Assembly (NCBI GenBank): GCA_023411175.1
Contig: JAEYPB010000037.1
Span: 1 to 55,182, forward strand
Length of the DNA stretch: 55,182 nucleotides
Source: Bacillota bacterium
GTDB lineage: Bacteria; Bacillota; Clostridia; Christensenellales; Aristaeellaceae
Direction of reading: 5' to 3'
In this document: in pieces, positions 25,165 through 33,685 of the stretch
Numbering within the stretch: position 1 is the first letter of the stretch
Layout: each line of letters opens with the position of its first letter
The notes under the pieces: generated by a model
Seen by the model: the letters and a program-made list of their open reading frames with translations, nothing else
Told to the model about the DNA's origin: nothing
Databases searched by the model: none
Translations under genes and position numbers: made by a program

Positions 25165-25875
25165 CTACCATTCCGACCGCCTTCGGATCCAGCGGGCGCG
25201 AACGGGCAGATAGGCCTCGTAGAGGGCGGCCGGCAGGCGCAAAAGGGCGGAGAACCCGCCGGTCAGCGAGACCGCGGCCAGCCACGAAACCGCAAGGGCG
25301 CCGAGGGCCTGCACGCAGCCAGGGAGGAAGGCCAGCGGAACCGCCATCAAACCCGCCAGCGCGGTCAGTCGGCCCACGGCGCGCATTTTCTCCGCCGCGT
25401 CCCGCTCCACCGCCACGTTGGCCATGAAGATCAGCGCCGCGCAGAGGACCGCCGCGATCAGCGAATCGCCCAGAAGCGCCGCGGCCACCAACAGCACCGA
25501 AGCGACCAGCGGACGGAATCCGGCGCGGAGGATAAACGCGAAGTCCGCCCCCTTCGGCCACGCGATCCGAAGGTCAAATTTCAGCGCAAGGGCGAGCCGG
25601 AACAGCGCCAGCGCGCAGCCCGCGGCCATCGCGTAGAGGTTGTCCGTCCAGAGAAGCGCCGCAAGCGAAATCAGCGCCGCGGACGACAAAAACCACAGGA
25701 CGATCGCCGCGCCCGCAACGCGCCGCCGCCCGGCATCCTCCACCCTTCCCCGGGCGAGAAAAGCCGCGCCGCCCGTGCCCAGCATGCCCGAAAGCGCCAG
25801 CGCGCCGCCAATCAGCGCCCAGAACGCGAAATCCCGCGCCGCGGCCCAGTCTATCGCGAGGGTCATCACCGCCAT
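25165..25875 (-). CDS. Multi-pass membrane protein of unknown function
   Basis: This 236-residue protein is very rich in Ala and Leu, with about six to seven hydrophobic segments: near residues 14-40, 50-75, 76-95, 112-135, 137-152, 168-190 and 190-212. I recognise no family. A conserved-looking G-T-G-G-A-A-F loop follows helix 1, and the C-terminus is basic (R-A-R-W-I-R-R-R). It is the last gene of a long minus-strand set, nine bases after rlmH, so it is surely co-transcribed with it. AGGAGGGCGGC precedes the ATG at 25875. Nothing in the sequence points to a transport or catalytic role. Confidence 0.7.
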   Translation of the reverse strand: MAVMTLAIDWAAARDFAFWALIGGALALSGMLGTGGAAFLARGRVEDAGRRRVAGAAIVLWFLSSAALISLAALLWTDNLYAMAAGCALALFRLALALKFDLRIAWPKGADFAFILRAGFRPLVASVLLVAAALLGDSLIAAVLCAALIFMANVAVERDAAEKMRAVGRLTALAGLMAVPLAFLPGCVQALGALAVSWLAAVSLTGGFSALLRLPAALYEAYLPVRARWIRRRSEW

Positions 25876-25884
25876 GCCGCCCTC

Positions 25885-26358
25885 CTACTTGTGGTACCGC
25901 TGCCCAGCCAGAATGCGGGCGGAGCGGTATAATTGCTCCAGCAGAATCACCCGCATCAGCGGATGCGGGAAGGTGAGGTTCGAAAACGACAGCCGCGCTT
26001 CCGCCCGGGCCAGCACTTCGTCCGAAAGCCCCAGCGAGCCGCCGATGACCAGCACCAGCCGCCGCCCGTCGGCCCAGCCCTCCAGCATCCGGGCGAGCGC
26101 CACCGAATCGGGGGCCTTGCCCTCGATGCACAGCGCCACCACCCGATCATCCGGCCGGATGCGCCGAAGGAGCTCCCGCCCCTCCTTTTCCAGCAGCTGC
26201 GCGATCTGCGCCGAAGAGGCGCGCTCAGGCTCCGGCTGGTCGCCCACCTCGACGACTTCAACGTTTCCATAGCGCGTCAGCCGCTTCAGGTATTCGCGGC
26301 ACGCGGCCTTCTGCCAGTCCTCCTTGAGCTTGCCCACCGCCAAGACCAGAACGTTCAT
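25885..26358 (-). CDS. rlmH: 23S rRNA (pseudouridine-1915-N3)-methyltransferase RlmH
   Basis: This 157-residue SPOUT methyltransferase uses SAM to methylate pseudouridine 1915 in helix 69 of 23S rRNA on assembled ribosomes. The sequence opens with the family signature N-V-L-V-L-A-V-G-K-L-K-E. The knotted C-terminal SAM site is intact: V-I-G-G-S-L-G-L-S-D, then the F-P-H-P-L-M-R-V-I-L-L-E-Q-L-Y-R-S block, then H-K at the end. Length is standard. The ATG at 26358 overlaps the TGA of the CPBP gene by one base (TGATG), so translation is coupled. An in-frame TTG just upstream is not needed. Confidence 0.96.
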   Translation of the reverse strand: MNVLVLAVGKLKEDWQKAACREYLKRLTRYGNVEVVEVGDQPEPERASSAQIAQLLEKEGRELLRRIRPDDRVVALCIEGKAPDSVALARMLEGWADGRRLVLVIGGSLGLSDEVLARAEARLSFSNLTFPHPLMRVILLEQLYRSARILAGQRYHK

Positions 26359-27362
26359 CAAATCACCCGCATCATTCGGAGCAGGTCCATCAGGTACATG
26401 GAGCCCACCGTAATCCCCGCCGCCAGCAGCACAAGCAGCTCCTGCCAGCCGAGCGGCGTCAGGTCGATGCGCTCGATCTGCTCGAACGTCCTCCCCTGCT
26501 TTTCCCGGTGCCAGCCGGAAACCGCGAGGATGGCGATAAAGATGCCGCCGTAGACCAGCGCCTGAAGCGCCAATAGAAGCACGCCCGCCGCGCCGCCCGC
26601 GCTCTCATAGAGCGTCTGTCCGGCGTTTGCCGCACCCCGCTGGTACTGGGAGAGCATCACCAGCGCAAAGTTGTGGGCGGTGTGGTAGATCATCCCGGCG
26701 TACAGCGAATCCGTGTTGATGACCAGATAGCCGATGGCGAAGCCCAGCAGGATCTGCGTGGGCAGCCCCGTGATGGAACCGTGCAGCCCCGCAAACATGA
26801 CCGTCGAGACCACCAGCGCGTACTTCGTCCCCCTCCGCTCCCAGGCCCCCAGGATGAAGCCACGGAACAGAAGCTCCTCAAATATGCCGGGCAGCATGCA
26901 GCTGGTCAGCACCAGCGAGACGAGTTGCCCGGTGGTATCCGCCGCAGGCAGCGTCTGGTCGATCAGCCGCGCGCCCATGCCCTCCAGCGCCAGCAGCCAA
27001 AGAGAGCCCACGGACAGCGCCGTCATCACGCCGGCCAGCGCCGCCAAAACCGATACCACCGCCATGCCGGGCGTCAGCGGGTTTAGTCTCAGCGCCCGGG
27101 AGACGCCCTCCCGCTTCCAGGCGTACCGGAAAATCGGCAGCCCGACCAGGAGCGGGTAGTACACGAACGAAGTCGTTACCAGCGCCGTCTGGTCGCTGAG
27201 CCTTACGCCAAGCAGCGAGGCTATGAACACCAGCGCATACGTGACGGCAGGGACTCCCGCCGCCGCCAGAAGATACAGCGCATTGGCCTGAAAGATCGCC
27301 GGGCGGCGCGCCCAGAACTTGAAATCGCCATCCGTCAGGTTGTTTGAGTCAAAACCAAGCAA
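26358..27362 (-). CDS. CPBP family intramembrane metalloprotease
   Basis: This roughly 334-residue protein has about eight membrane helices and the motifs of the CAAX-protease/bacteriocin-processing (CPBP) family. They are E-E-L-L-F-R (Glu162, Glu163, Arg167), F-A-G-L-H (His194) and H-T-A-H-N (about 227-231). These residues form the intramembrane metal site. Family members process peptides, prenylated proteins or membrane signals; the substrate is unknown. The frame is open to 27449, but a TTG at 27362, eight bases after GGAGGG, is the best start and yields a short polar N-terminus. It then overlaps the metallo-hydrolase gene by 14 bases. Like its neighbours it belongs to the tightly packed minus-strand operon. 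Confidence 0.88.
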   Translation of the reverse strand: MLGFDSNNLTDGDFKFWARRPAIFQANALYLLAAAGVPAVTYALVFIASLLGVRLSDQTALVTTSFVYYPLLVGLPIFRYAWKREGVSRALRLNPLTPGMAVVSVLAALAGVMTALSVGSLWLLALEGMGARLIDQTLPAADTTGQLVSLVLTSCMLPGIFEELLFRGFILGAWERRGTKYALVVSTVMFAGLHGSITGLPTQILLGFAIGYLVINTDSLYAGMIYHTAHNFALVMLSQYQRGAANAGQTLYESAGGAAGVLLLALQALVYGGIFIAILAVSGWHREKQGRTFEQIERIDLTPLGWQELLVLLAAGITVGSMYLMDLLRMMRVI

Positions 27363-28197
27363 ACGGTTGTCCCTCCGTTCTGGAAAAACGGCTGTCCTCG
27401 GCGGACAGCGTGTAGACGCCGCCCGGTTCGTTCCGCTTCGCGACGTCAAGCCCGATGTCGAGGCCGGGCCGGAACCCCTCCGCCTCCAGCGCGTCGCTCA
27501 CCGCGCGCAGCGCCAGCTGCGGAAAATTGTTCTCCCCAGAAAGATGCCCAAGCACGATATGCCCCACGCCGGACTCGGCCAGCTTCACCGCGGCGCGGCC
27601 CGCATCCTCGTTGGACAGGTGGCCGTGGCTGCCCAGAATCCGCCGCTTGAGGTCGTAGGGGTAGCGCCCGGCCTTGAGCATGTTCACATCGTGGTTGGAC
27701 TCGAGCAGCACCAGATCACACCGGGTGACCGCCTCCAGCCACTCGCCCCGCAGGGTGCCGATGTCGGTGGCCACCGCCACGCGCCTTCCGCCCCAGGCGG
27801 CGCAGTAGCCCACCGGCTCCGCCGCATCGTGGGGCAGCGGAAACGGGGTTATGCCCATGCGCCCGATGTAGAAGTCCTCAAACGCCCTGAGCTCCCGGAT
27901 GTTGGATGGCGAGACCTTTCCCAGTTTCCCCGCCATCAGCGCCCAGGTGCCTCGGGTTGCGTACAGCGGGATATCGTACTTTCGGGACAGGATGCCCGCG
28001 CCGCTTACATGGTCGGAATGCTCGTGGGTGAGGAGGATGCCGTCGAGCATGTCCGGGGTCACGCCGTGGGTCAAAAGCGCATTGACAATGCGCGAGCCTG
28101 AAACGCCCGCGTCAATCAGGATGCGCGCGTCGCCCATCTCAACATAGATCGAGTTTCCGTTGGAGCCGCTGAAGAGCGGCGAAAACCTCATTTGCAT
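27349..28197 (-). CDS. MBL-fold metallo-hydrolase (YycJ/WalJ-like)
   Basis: This 282-residue metallo-beta-lactamase-fold protein has the metal motif T-H-E-H-S-D-H (57-63) and downstream ligands in D-I-G-T, S-N-H-D and L-G-H-L. The opening F-S-P-L-F-S-G-S-N-G-N-S is characteristic of the YycJ/WalJ group. In Bacillus, YycJ is encoded with the WalRK cell-wall regulators and has 5'-exonuclease-type activity; here no walRK genes adjoin. It likely acts on nucleic acid in the cytoplasm. AAGG lies seven bases before the ATG, which begins three bases after the dusB stop. An internal Met two codons later is possible. Confidence 0.88.
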   Translation of the reverse strand: MQMRFSPLFSGSNGNSIYVEMGDARILIDAGVSGSRIVNALLTHGVTPDMLDGILLTHEHSDHVSGAGILSRKYDIPLYATRGTWALMAGKLGKVSPSNIRELRAFEDFYIGRMGITPFPLPHDAAEPVGYCAAWGGRRVAVATDIGTLRGEWLEAVTRCDLVLLESNHDVNMLKAGRYPYDLKRRILGSHGHLSNEDAGRAAVKLAESGVGHIVLGHLSGENNFPQLALRAVSDALEAEGFRPGLDIGLDVAKRNEPGGVYTLSAEDSRFSRTEGQPFAWF

Positions 28198-28200
28198 CGG

Positions 28201-29163
28201 TCAACCTTCGTTCAAAAAATCGATTAGTGCCTCGCGCACCGGCCCGATCCCCGCGAGCGTCATCACGCGCTGGCGAAGCCTTGCGCAGTTCCGCGCGCCC
28301 TGAGCGTAGGAAGCGACATGCCCGCGCATTTCGCGCACGGCCCGCTCCTCGCCGTGGAGCGCAGCAAGCATGTCCAAATGGCGCATGGCCATCTGAAGCC
28401 GCTCGCGGATGGTGGGCGGGGCCCATGTCCCGCCGCGCATGGCGGCGCGGATCTCTCCGAAGAGCCACGGGTTCCCCCGCGCCGCGCGCCCCACGCCAAC
28501 CCCTGCACAGCCGGTCTCCCGAAGCATCGAGAGGGCGTCCGCGCCGGAAGCGACATCACCGTTTCCAATCACAGGAATATGTACCGCACGGACGACGTCG
28601 GCAATCACACTCCGGTCGGCGCGGCCGGAATAGAACTGGTCCCGCGTTCGGGCGTGGACGGTCAGCGCCGCCGCGCCTTCGGTCTCAGCGATTTTCGCCA
28701 GTTCCACGGCGTTTATGCGTTCGCGATCCCATCCGGAGCGGATCTTGACCGTGACCGGAAGGTTTGACGCGCGAACCACCGACGCGATCACGCGGCCCGC
28801 CACAAGCGGCTCCTTCATCAGTGCGGAGCCCTCGCCGCCGGAGACGATCTTGGGCGCGGGGCAGCCCATGTTGATGTCCACAAACGAAAAGCCCTGGCCT
28901 TGCAGGCGCCTTGCCGCCTCGGCCATGGCTTCGGGGTCCCGCCCGAAAAGCTGAACACCCACCGGCCCTTCGTGCGCCGCATGCATGAGAAGCTGCACCG
29001 CCGCCCGGTGGCCGGGGCTCAGAAGATATCCCTTGGCGCTGACCATCTCCGTCGTGGAGAACGCCGCGCCCATCTCCCGGCATATCAGCCGGAAGGTGAC
29101 GTCGGTGACGCCGGCCATCGGGCAGAGGCCGGCGCCACCGGTGAGCACATCGTCGAAAATCAT
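28201..29163 (-). CDS. dusB: tRNA-dihydrouridine synthase
   Basis: This 320-residue flavoprotein reduces uridines in the tRNA D-loop. The TIM-barrel signatures are present: C-P-M-A-G-V-T-D (14-21), the catalytic cysteine Cys101 in N-M-G-C-P-A-P-K, V-K-I-R-S-G-W and H-A-R-T-R-D-Q-F-Y-S-G for tRNA/FMN contacts, and N-G-D-V near residue 225. The alpha-helical C-terminal RNA-binding domain is full length. It fits the DusB group common in Firmicutes. The frame is open much further upstream, but the ATG at 29163 gives the family N-terminus and overlaps the previous stop as ATGA, indicating coupled translation. Confidence 0.94.
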   Translation of the reverse strand: MIFDDVLTGGAGLCPMAGVTDVTFRLICREMGAAFSTTEMVSAKGYLLSPGHRAAVQLLMHAAHEGPVGVQLFGRDPEAMAEAARRLQGQGFSFVDINMGCPAPKIVSGGEGSALMKEPLVAGRVIASVVRASNLPVTVKIRSGWDRERINAVELAKIAETEGAAALTVHARTRDQFYSGRADRSVIADVVRAVHIPVIGNGDVASGADALSMLRETGCAGVGVGRAARGNPWLFGEIRAAMRGGTWAPPTIRERLQMAMRHLDMLAALHGEERAVREMRGHVASYAQGARNCARLRQRVMTLAGIGPVREALIDFLNEG

Positions 29164-29729
29164 TGCGGTGAAATCGTCGGCACCGGCGTCGGCTCGGGCT
29201 CCAGGATGATCTGAGTCTGCCGCATGCCCGCGATCTTCCACTGGCCGTTGACGCGGTACAGCGTCATTGAGTAGCGCCCGCCCTGCCAGACCGGCGGGGT
29301 GGCGGTCAGAACGCCGGACTTGACCAGCGCGCTCTTGCCCGAAACCACGCTGCCGCGGATCACCGGCACCCGGTAGACGATGGTCGCTTGGGCGGTGTCC
29401 TCCCAGGGCCAACTCCAGATCCACTCCAGCTTGACGTTGCTTTCAAAGTCGGTGATCTTGTAATTGCTGTAGGGCGACGAGCTGGAAAGCCCCAGCGCCA
29501 GCGCCTCGTCACCCTTTAGAAAGTCCGCCCGGAAAAAGCTGTTGAGGGTTTCTGGGTCCTCCCGCGTGAGGATGACCTCGGTGCGCTGGCGCATGCCGTC
29601 GCTGAGGAGGATATAGATGTTGGCCGCGTTCATGGAAAGGTAGAACGCGAGAATCAGTACCGATGCGATCACACTGAAGATCACAAGACGGGACGCGACA
29701 AACCATAAAACCCGGCGGATGTACTTCAC
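29160..29729 (-). CDS. Membrane-anchored protein of unknown function
   Basis: This is a roughly 189-residue protein. A basic N-terminus is followed by one transmembrane helix (about residues 10-35), then an extracytoplasmic domain of about 150 residues rich in beta-strand-like segments. It ends in a Pro/Thr/Glu-rich tail (E-P-E-P-T-P-V-P-T). The Y-S-M-T-L-Y-R-V-N-G-Q-W-K-I-A-G segment resembles the end of NTF2-like/SnoaL or DUF4829-type folds, but I cannot assign the family. Start choice is uncertain: GTG 29729 has GGAG ten bases upstream, while TTG 29750 lacks a site. It sits between the OmpA-like gene and dusB, overlapping dusB by four bases. It may therefore be a third component of the MotA/OmpA-like pair (inference). 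Confidence 0.68.
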   Translation of the reverse strand: MKYIRRVLWFVASRLVIFSVIASVLILAFYLSMNAANIYILLSDGMRQRTEVILTREDPETLNSFFRADFLKGDEALALGLSSSSPYSNYKITDFESNVKLEWIWSWPWEDTAQATIVYRVPVIRGSVVSGKSALVKSGVLTATPPVWQGGRYSMTLYRVNGQWKIAGMRQTQIILEPEPTPVPTISPQ

Positions 29730-29794
29730 AGTTGGACCGCTCCATTTCAACCGGCAAAAGCCGCTTTTTCAGAGGTCAACGCGCATTTTTGTCT

Positions 29795-30706
29795 TTACCC
29801 TGCGCGCGCCGCCCTCAGCGCGTCGTTGTTCAGGTAAACCCTAAAAACCACCCGGGACTCGACCGAGACCGCGCGCGCGCCGGAAAGGCCCGTGGCCGCC
29901 ATCGCGCCTCGCCCCGCCTCGCCGAGCGCATCGCATACCCTGGCGTAGGCGAGAATCGCGCCGGCCTGCCGGGCCGCAAGGTCCATTGCCTGCGGCGTGC
30001 CCTGCGCGGCTTCGACTTCTATGGACAGCGCCGCAATGCTCTCTTCGGAGGTCGCGCCGTACCAGATCGGCAGAAGGCCGTCCAGCAGCCGCTCGCCGCT
30101 CTTTGAAAGAGAGGCGGAGCTTTCGTTAAACAGCGCGTCAAGCGCCACGGAAGCTTCCCCATTCTCGCCGACGAAGGTATCCAGCCCTGCGGCTTCAAGG
30201 GCGACCTTCATGCTTGCCGCGACGCGCGCGCGCGCGCCCAGCGCATCACCCACCGCTTTTTGAAGTGCGGCGTAGTCCTGAAGCCTCACGTCGTAGTCCG
30301 CCTTGCTTTGTTCAAGCGCCTGCTGCTGCGCGGCGAGGTCCGCCTGCGCCGTTTCCAGCGCGGCGCGGCCGTCTTCAAGCGCCTGTTCCCGCACTTTGAG
30401 CCCTTCGTCCGCCTCGCTGAGCGCGGCCCGATCCTTTTCGAGGGCTGCTTTATCCGCGGACAGCGCCTGGCCCTGATCCACGAGCGTGCCCTCCCGCTGA
30501 TCCAGCGACGACCTGCGCTGATCCAGCGACGCCTCGAGGCGATCGAGCTCCGCCTGCCGGCCGGAAACCTCTTCCGCTTTTTCGCTAATCAGCGCCTGCT
30601 GCTGGTATACGCCGATCGCCAGCACCAAGGCCACTACGACCAGCACCTGCGCCATCAACGCGCCCACCGGAAGGCTGCCCGGCGCGCGCCTACGCCTCGG
30701 CTTCAT
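29795..30706 (-). CDS. OmpA/MotB-like protein: one helix, coiled coil, degenerate OmpA domain
   Basis: The protein has 303 residues. A basic N-terminus (K-P-R-R-R-R) precedes one transmembrane helix (about 14-34: A-L-M-A-Q-V-L-V-V-V-A-L-V-L-A-I). A heptad-rich coiled coil follows (about 38-150) with many Gln, Glu, Leu and Ala residues. The C-terminal region (about 165-300) has the outline of an OmpA-like peptidoglycan-binding domain: A-L-F-N-E-S-S-A-S-L-S-K-S-G, A-A-R-Q-A-G-A-I and a terminal strand R-V-V-F-R-V-Y. The usual G-H-T-D motif is lost. No Asp or Glu lies in the membrane helix, unlike MotB, ExbD or ZorB. ATG 30706 follows GGAGGG two bases after the stop of the MotA-like gene. Confidence 0.75.
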   Translation of the reverse strand: MKPRRRRAPGSLPVGALMAQVLVVVALVLAIGVYQQQALISEKAEEVSGRQAELDRLEASLDQRRSSLDQREGTLVDQGQALSADKAALEKDRAALSEADEGLKVREQALEDGRAALETAQADLAAQQQALEQSKADYDVRLQDYAALQKAVGDALGARARVAASMKVALEAAGLDTFVGENGEASVALDALFNESSASLSKSGERLLDGLLPIWYGATSEESIAALSIEVEAAQGTPQAMDLAARQAGAILAYARVCDALGEAGRGAMAATGLSGARAVSVESRVVFRVYLNNDALRAARAG

Positions 30707-30708
30707 GG

Positions 30709-32247
30709 TCAACGCCCTCCATAGGTGCCGATGTGGTCAACAGCCTCCTCCAGCGCGGCCTGCGCGGAGCGCAGCGCGTCTGTGAGGCGGTCGGCCTGCC
30801 CGGCATAGATGGCGGCGGTGTCGTCCAGAAGATCAGGAAGCCTGGCCAGCGTGGTCTTGATGTTCTCCATCAGCCAGTTGAGCTGATCGGTGGTCTTCCC
30901 CGCACCCTGGAAGAAACTGTTGTAGGCCTTTTCGATCTCCCGGGTGACTCCGGCGGACAGCGCCTGATGGGCCTGGGTCAGCGAATCGCCGGACTTTTTG
31001 AGCTCCTCCGCGGCGCGCGTCATCGCATGGCTGGCGGAGAGGGTGTTGTCGGTGGAAATCTTCGCGAACTGATCCGCCGCGGTCTGAAAGCTGGTCAGCG
31101 CCTTGGACCACTCGCCCTGAAGCTTGCCCACCGAGAGAAGGTAGTTGTTCTGCTGCCGCGCAACAATCTCCAGGTGCTCCACGTTGGCGGCGATGCGGGA
31201 ATAGCCTTCCTCCACCATCGCCTGCGCGCCGTTCAGCCGCACCAGGTAGCCGTCGAACCGCTCGGTCATGTCCTGGGAGAGGCGCTGCGCCTCGGCGAGG
31301 TCCCGCGCCACGCGGCCCATGCCCTCGCCGGCCTTTTTGAGGTCCTCCTGCACCTGTAGGTTGCTCTTGTACAGGCCGTCGATGGTCTGGGACAGCTTTT
31401 CGATGCCGTTCCCCATGCGCTCGTCGAGGAGCCCTACGAAGCGGCTGACCAGCGCGTCCACGCCGCGCACCTGCTCCCGCGAGGCGGCCTGGGTGAAGCG
31501 CTCAAGCTCTCCGGTCAGCGGCGCCAGCGATTTTGACATCGACTGGGCGAACCGTTCCGCCAGCTTGTTCGTCACTTCGTCCGCGAGGAGCTGGATGTGG
31601 TTGGCCTGCTCGCGCTCAAAGAGCGCCGACTGGGCGGCTGCGTCCACGGAAGGCAATGCGGCGTAGCGGGCCATCGCATCGTAGAACGACGCCAGCGCGC
31701 CCTGCGCGCCGCTCATCGAGGCGCGGTAAATGAGCGAAAACAGAACCGCCAGCGCACCGCCGACGATCGACGGCGCCAGCGCGAGCCGGACGGCGGAGAG
31801 CATCCCGTCCATGTCCGGCGTGCCGGAAAGCCCCTGCCAAAGCCCGAACAGCGTACCCAAAAAGCCCAGCGACATCATGATGCTTGGCGCGGCCTCGGCC
31901 AGCGCCGCGCTCTCCGGCGGGCAGATCTCGTCTTCGCCGATGAAGTCCTCCACCTTGGCGGAACCGCCGAACTGCTCCTCCAGGAATGTCTGGTTTTTCA
32001 AAAAAGCGCTCCAGCGCGCCTGCATGGCGCCGCCGAGAAACCCTTCCTCGCGCCAGGATCTTTTGGATTTTTCGCCCTTCCGGATGGCGCGCGAGCCGCG
32101 CAGAAGCGCCTGGCGGGAAGCCGTAAGCGGCGCGACCGACCGGATCAGGCAGAACAGGAACACCGCCGCCAGCAGGATATAGAGAATCACGTTGATCCCG
32201 CCGGACAGAAAAAACCCGTTCATTCCTGTGTTCACAGCTACGAGCAA
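30709..32247 (-). CDS. MotA/TolQ/ExbB-like channel protein with long coiled-coil tail
   Basis: This 512-residue protein has helix 1 at about 19-37 and a cytoplasmic segment at about 40-118. Helices 2 and 3 (about 121-140 and 155-175) carry the MotA/ExbB signature S-L-G-F-L-G-T-L-F-G-L-W-Q and A-P-S-I-V-G-G-A-L-A-V-L-F. From residue 180 to the end it is a long, almost uninterrupted helical tail, predicted coiled coil. This ExbB-like core plus tail recalls ZorA of the Zorya anti-phage systems and differs from plain MotA. The partner gene two bases downstream encodes an OmpA/MotB-like protein. No Zorya effector genes (ZorC, ZorD, ZorE) are present, so defence is not claimed. A TTG start with AGAGGG six bases upstream is the best supported. 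Confidence 0.8.
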   Translation of the reverse strand: MLVAVNTGMNGFFLSGGINVILYILLAAVFLFCLIRSVAPLTASRQALLRGSRAIRKGEKSKRSWREEGFLGGAMQARWSAFLKNQTFLEEQFGGSAKVEDFIGEDEICPPESAALAEAAPSIMMSLGFLGTLFGLWQGLSGTPDMDGMLSAVRLALAPSIVGGALAVLFSLIYRASMSGAQGALASFYDAMARYAALPSVDAAAQSALFEREQANHIQLLADEVTNKLAERFAQSMSKSLAPLTGELERFTQAASREQVRGVDALVSRFVGLLDERMGNGIEKLSQTIDGLYKSNLQVQEDLKKAGEGMGRVARDLAEAQRLSQDMTERFDGYLVRLNGAQAMVEEGYSRIAANVEHLEIVARQQNNYLLSVGKLQGEWSKALTSFQTAADQFAKISTDNTLSASHAMTRAAEELKKSGDSLTQAHQALSAGVTREIEKAYNSFFQGAGKTTDQLNWLMENIKTTLARLPDLLDDTAAIYAGQADRLTDALRSAQAALEEAVDHIGTYGGR

Positions 32248-32318
32248 CCTTATCCCTCTCTTCTGCGCCGCATGTAAAAAACAGTCATTTTATCAGACGC
32301 GCGCGCGCGCCGCTTGGT

Positions 32319-33644
32319 TCATTTTCTGGGCGGCTTCACGGCCCTGCGGCCCACCGAATGGTATTCCACGCCGACCGCTTCCATCGCGTTCGGATCGTAC
32401 AGGTTCCGCCCGTCGTAGACGAGGGGCGTGCGCATCAGTTCCTTGAAGGCTTTCGGCTCGAGCGACCGGATCTCCGGCCATTCAGTAAAGGCGAAGCACA
32501 CGTTGGCGCCGCGGAGCGCATCCTCCGGCGTCTTTTCACTGACGACCTTTCCGGGGAATTTGCGCTCGAAAGCACTCGCCGCCACCGGATCGAAGAAGTG
32601 GATCTGGGCGCCAGCATCCAGAAGGCGCTGGACATTATCGATGGCCGGCGCTTCCCGCAGGTCGTCGGTTCCCGCCTTGAAGGCCACGCCCAGCACCGCC
32701 ACCTTCAGGTGGTCGAAGGTGATGAGCCTGCGGCAGGCCTTCTGGAACAGAATGGTCTTCTGCGCCTCGTTGACCTCCACCGTCGCGTCCACCGTGCGCA
32801 GCCGGTAGCCGAACTGCCCGGCCAGAAAGCGCAGCGCCTTGGTGTCCTTGGGGAAGCAGCTGCCGCCGTAGCCGACGCCGGCGTTCAAGTAGCGCGCGCC
32901 AATGCGCTCGTCGTAGCTCATGCCGTGAGCCACCTCGGTGATGTCCGCGCCCACCAGCTCGCACAGGTTCGCGATGTCGTTCATGTAGGAGATCTTCAGC
33001 GCCAGAAAGTCGTTGGAGGCGTACTTGATCATCTCCGCGCTGCGGCGGCCCACCGAAACGATGGGCAGGCCGAAGGGCTCGTAGATCTCCCGCAGTATGC
33101 GCTCGGCGCGTTCACTCTCGGTGCCGATGATGATGCGCTGGGCGTGGAGCGTATCGTGCACCGCCGTGCCCTGCGCCAGAAATTCCGGATTGGAAGCCAC
33201 CTCGACCTGGACGTCGTGCACCAGAAAGTCGTGGATGAACTGATCCACTTTGTCGTTGGTGCCCACCGGCACCGTGGATTTGACCACCACCAGGCAGTCC
33301 TTTTCCACGCTCTCCGCCACCTGACGGGCGACGGTGGCGATGTAGGACAGATTTGCCGACCCGTCCGGCTGTTCGGGCGTACCCACGCCGATAAAGATGG
33401 CGTCGGCGTTCCGGTAGGCGGATGCGTAATCGGTGGTGAAATGAACGCGGCCCGCGTCGATGGATTCGCGCATCAGTTCCTCAAGGCCCTCTTCATAAAT
33501 GGGCGATTCCCCGGCGCACATCCGCGCTACCTTGGCCTCGTCCACATCCACACAGGTCACCTGATGGCCCACATGGGCAAAGCAAACACCCGCCACCAGT
33601 CCCACATAGCCGGTGCCCGCCACCGCGATGTTGTAAGCCTTCAT
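32319..33644 (-). CDS. UDP-glucose 6-dehydrogenase
   Basis: This 441-residue NAD+-dependent enzyme oxidises UDP-glucose to UDP-glucuronate for capsular or wall polysaccharides. The N-terminal Rossmann motif is G-T-G-Y-V-G (10-15), and G-T-P near residue 89 and S-T-V-P-V-G-T follow. The catalytic cysteine is Cys263 in G-G-S-C-F-P-K-D. The C-terminal UDP-binding domain includes G-V-A-F-K-A-G-T-D-D-L-R. UDP-ManNAc dehydrogenase is related, but the G-x-G-T-P-E-Q-P-D-G-S-A segment fits the UDP-glucose enzyme. It starts 9 bases after GGAG. No glycosyltransferases adjoin. It may lead the long minus-strand operon, since the next gene begins 71 bases downstream with no clear terminator. Confidence 0.93.
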   Translation of the reverse strand: MKAYNIAVAGTGYVGLVAGVCFAHVGHQVTCVDVDEAKVARMCAGESPIYEEGLEELMRESIDAGRVHFTTDYASAYRNADAIFIGVGTPEQPDGSANLSYIATVARQVAESVEKDCLVVVKSTVPVGTNDKVDQFIHDFLVHDVQVEVASNPEFLAQGTAVHDTLHAQRIIIGTESERAERILREIYEPFGLPIVSVGRRSAEMIKYASNDFLALKISYMNDIANLCELVGADITEVAHGMSYDERIGARYLNAGVGYGGSCFPKDTKALRFLAGQFGYRLRTVDATVEVNEAQKTILFQKACRRLITFDHLKVAVLGVAFKAGTDDLREAPAIDNVQRLLDAGAQIHFFDPVAASAFERKFPGKVVSEKTPEDALRGANVCFAFTEWPEIRSLEPKAFKELMRTPLVYDGRNLYDPNAMEAVGVEYHSVGRRAVKPPRK

Positions 33645-33685
33645 TCGTGCAGCTCCAATCTCTTTGGTAGTCTTTACACCCCAAT

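Noticed and set aside
29795..32247. Complete Zorya anti-phage system
   Set aside because: Only ZorA- and ZorB-like proteins are present. ZorC, ZorD or ZorE genes are absent and the neighbours are housekeeping genes, so a defence label is not justified.
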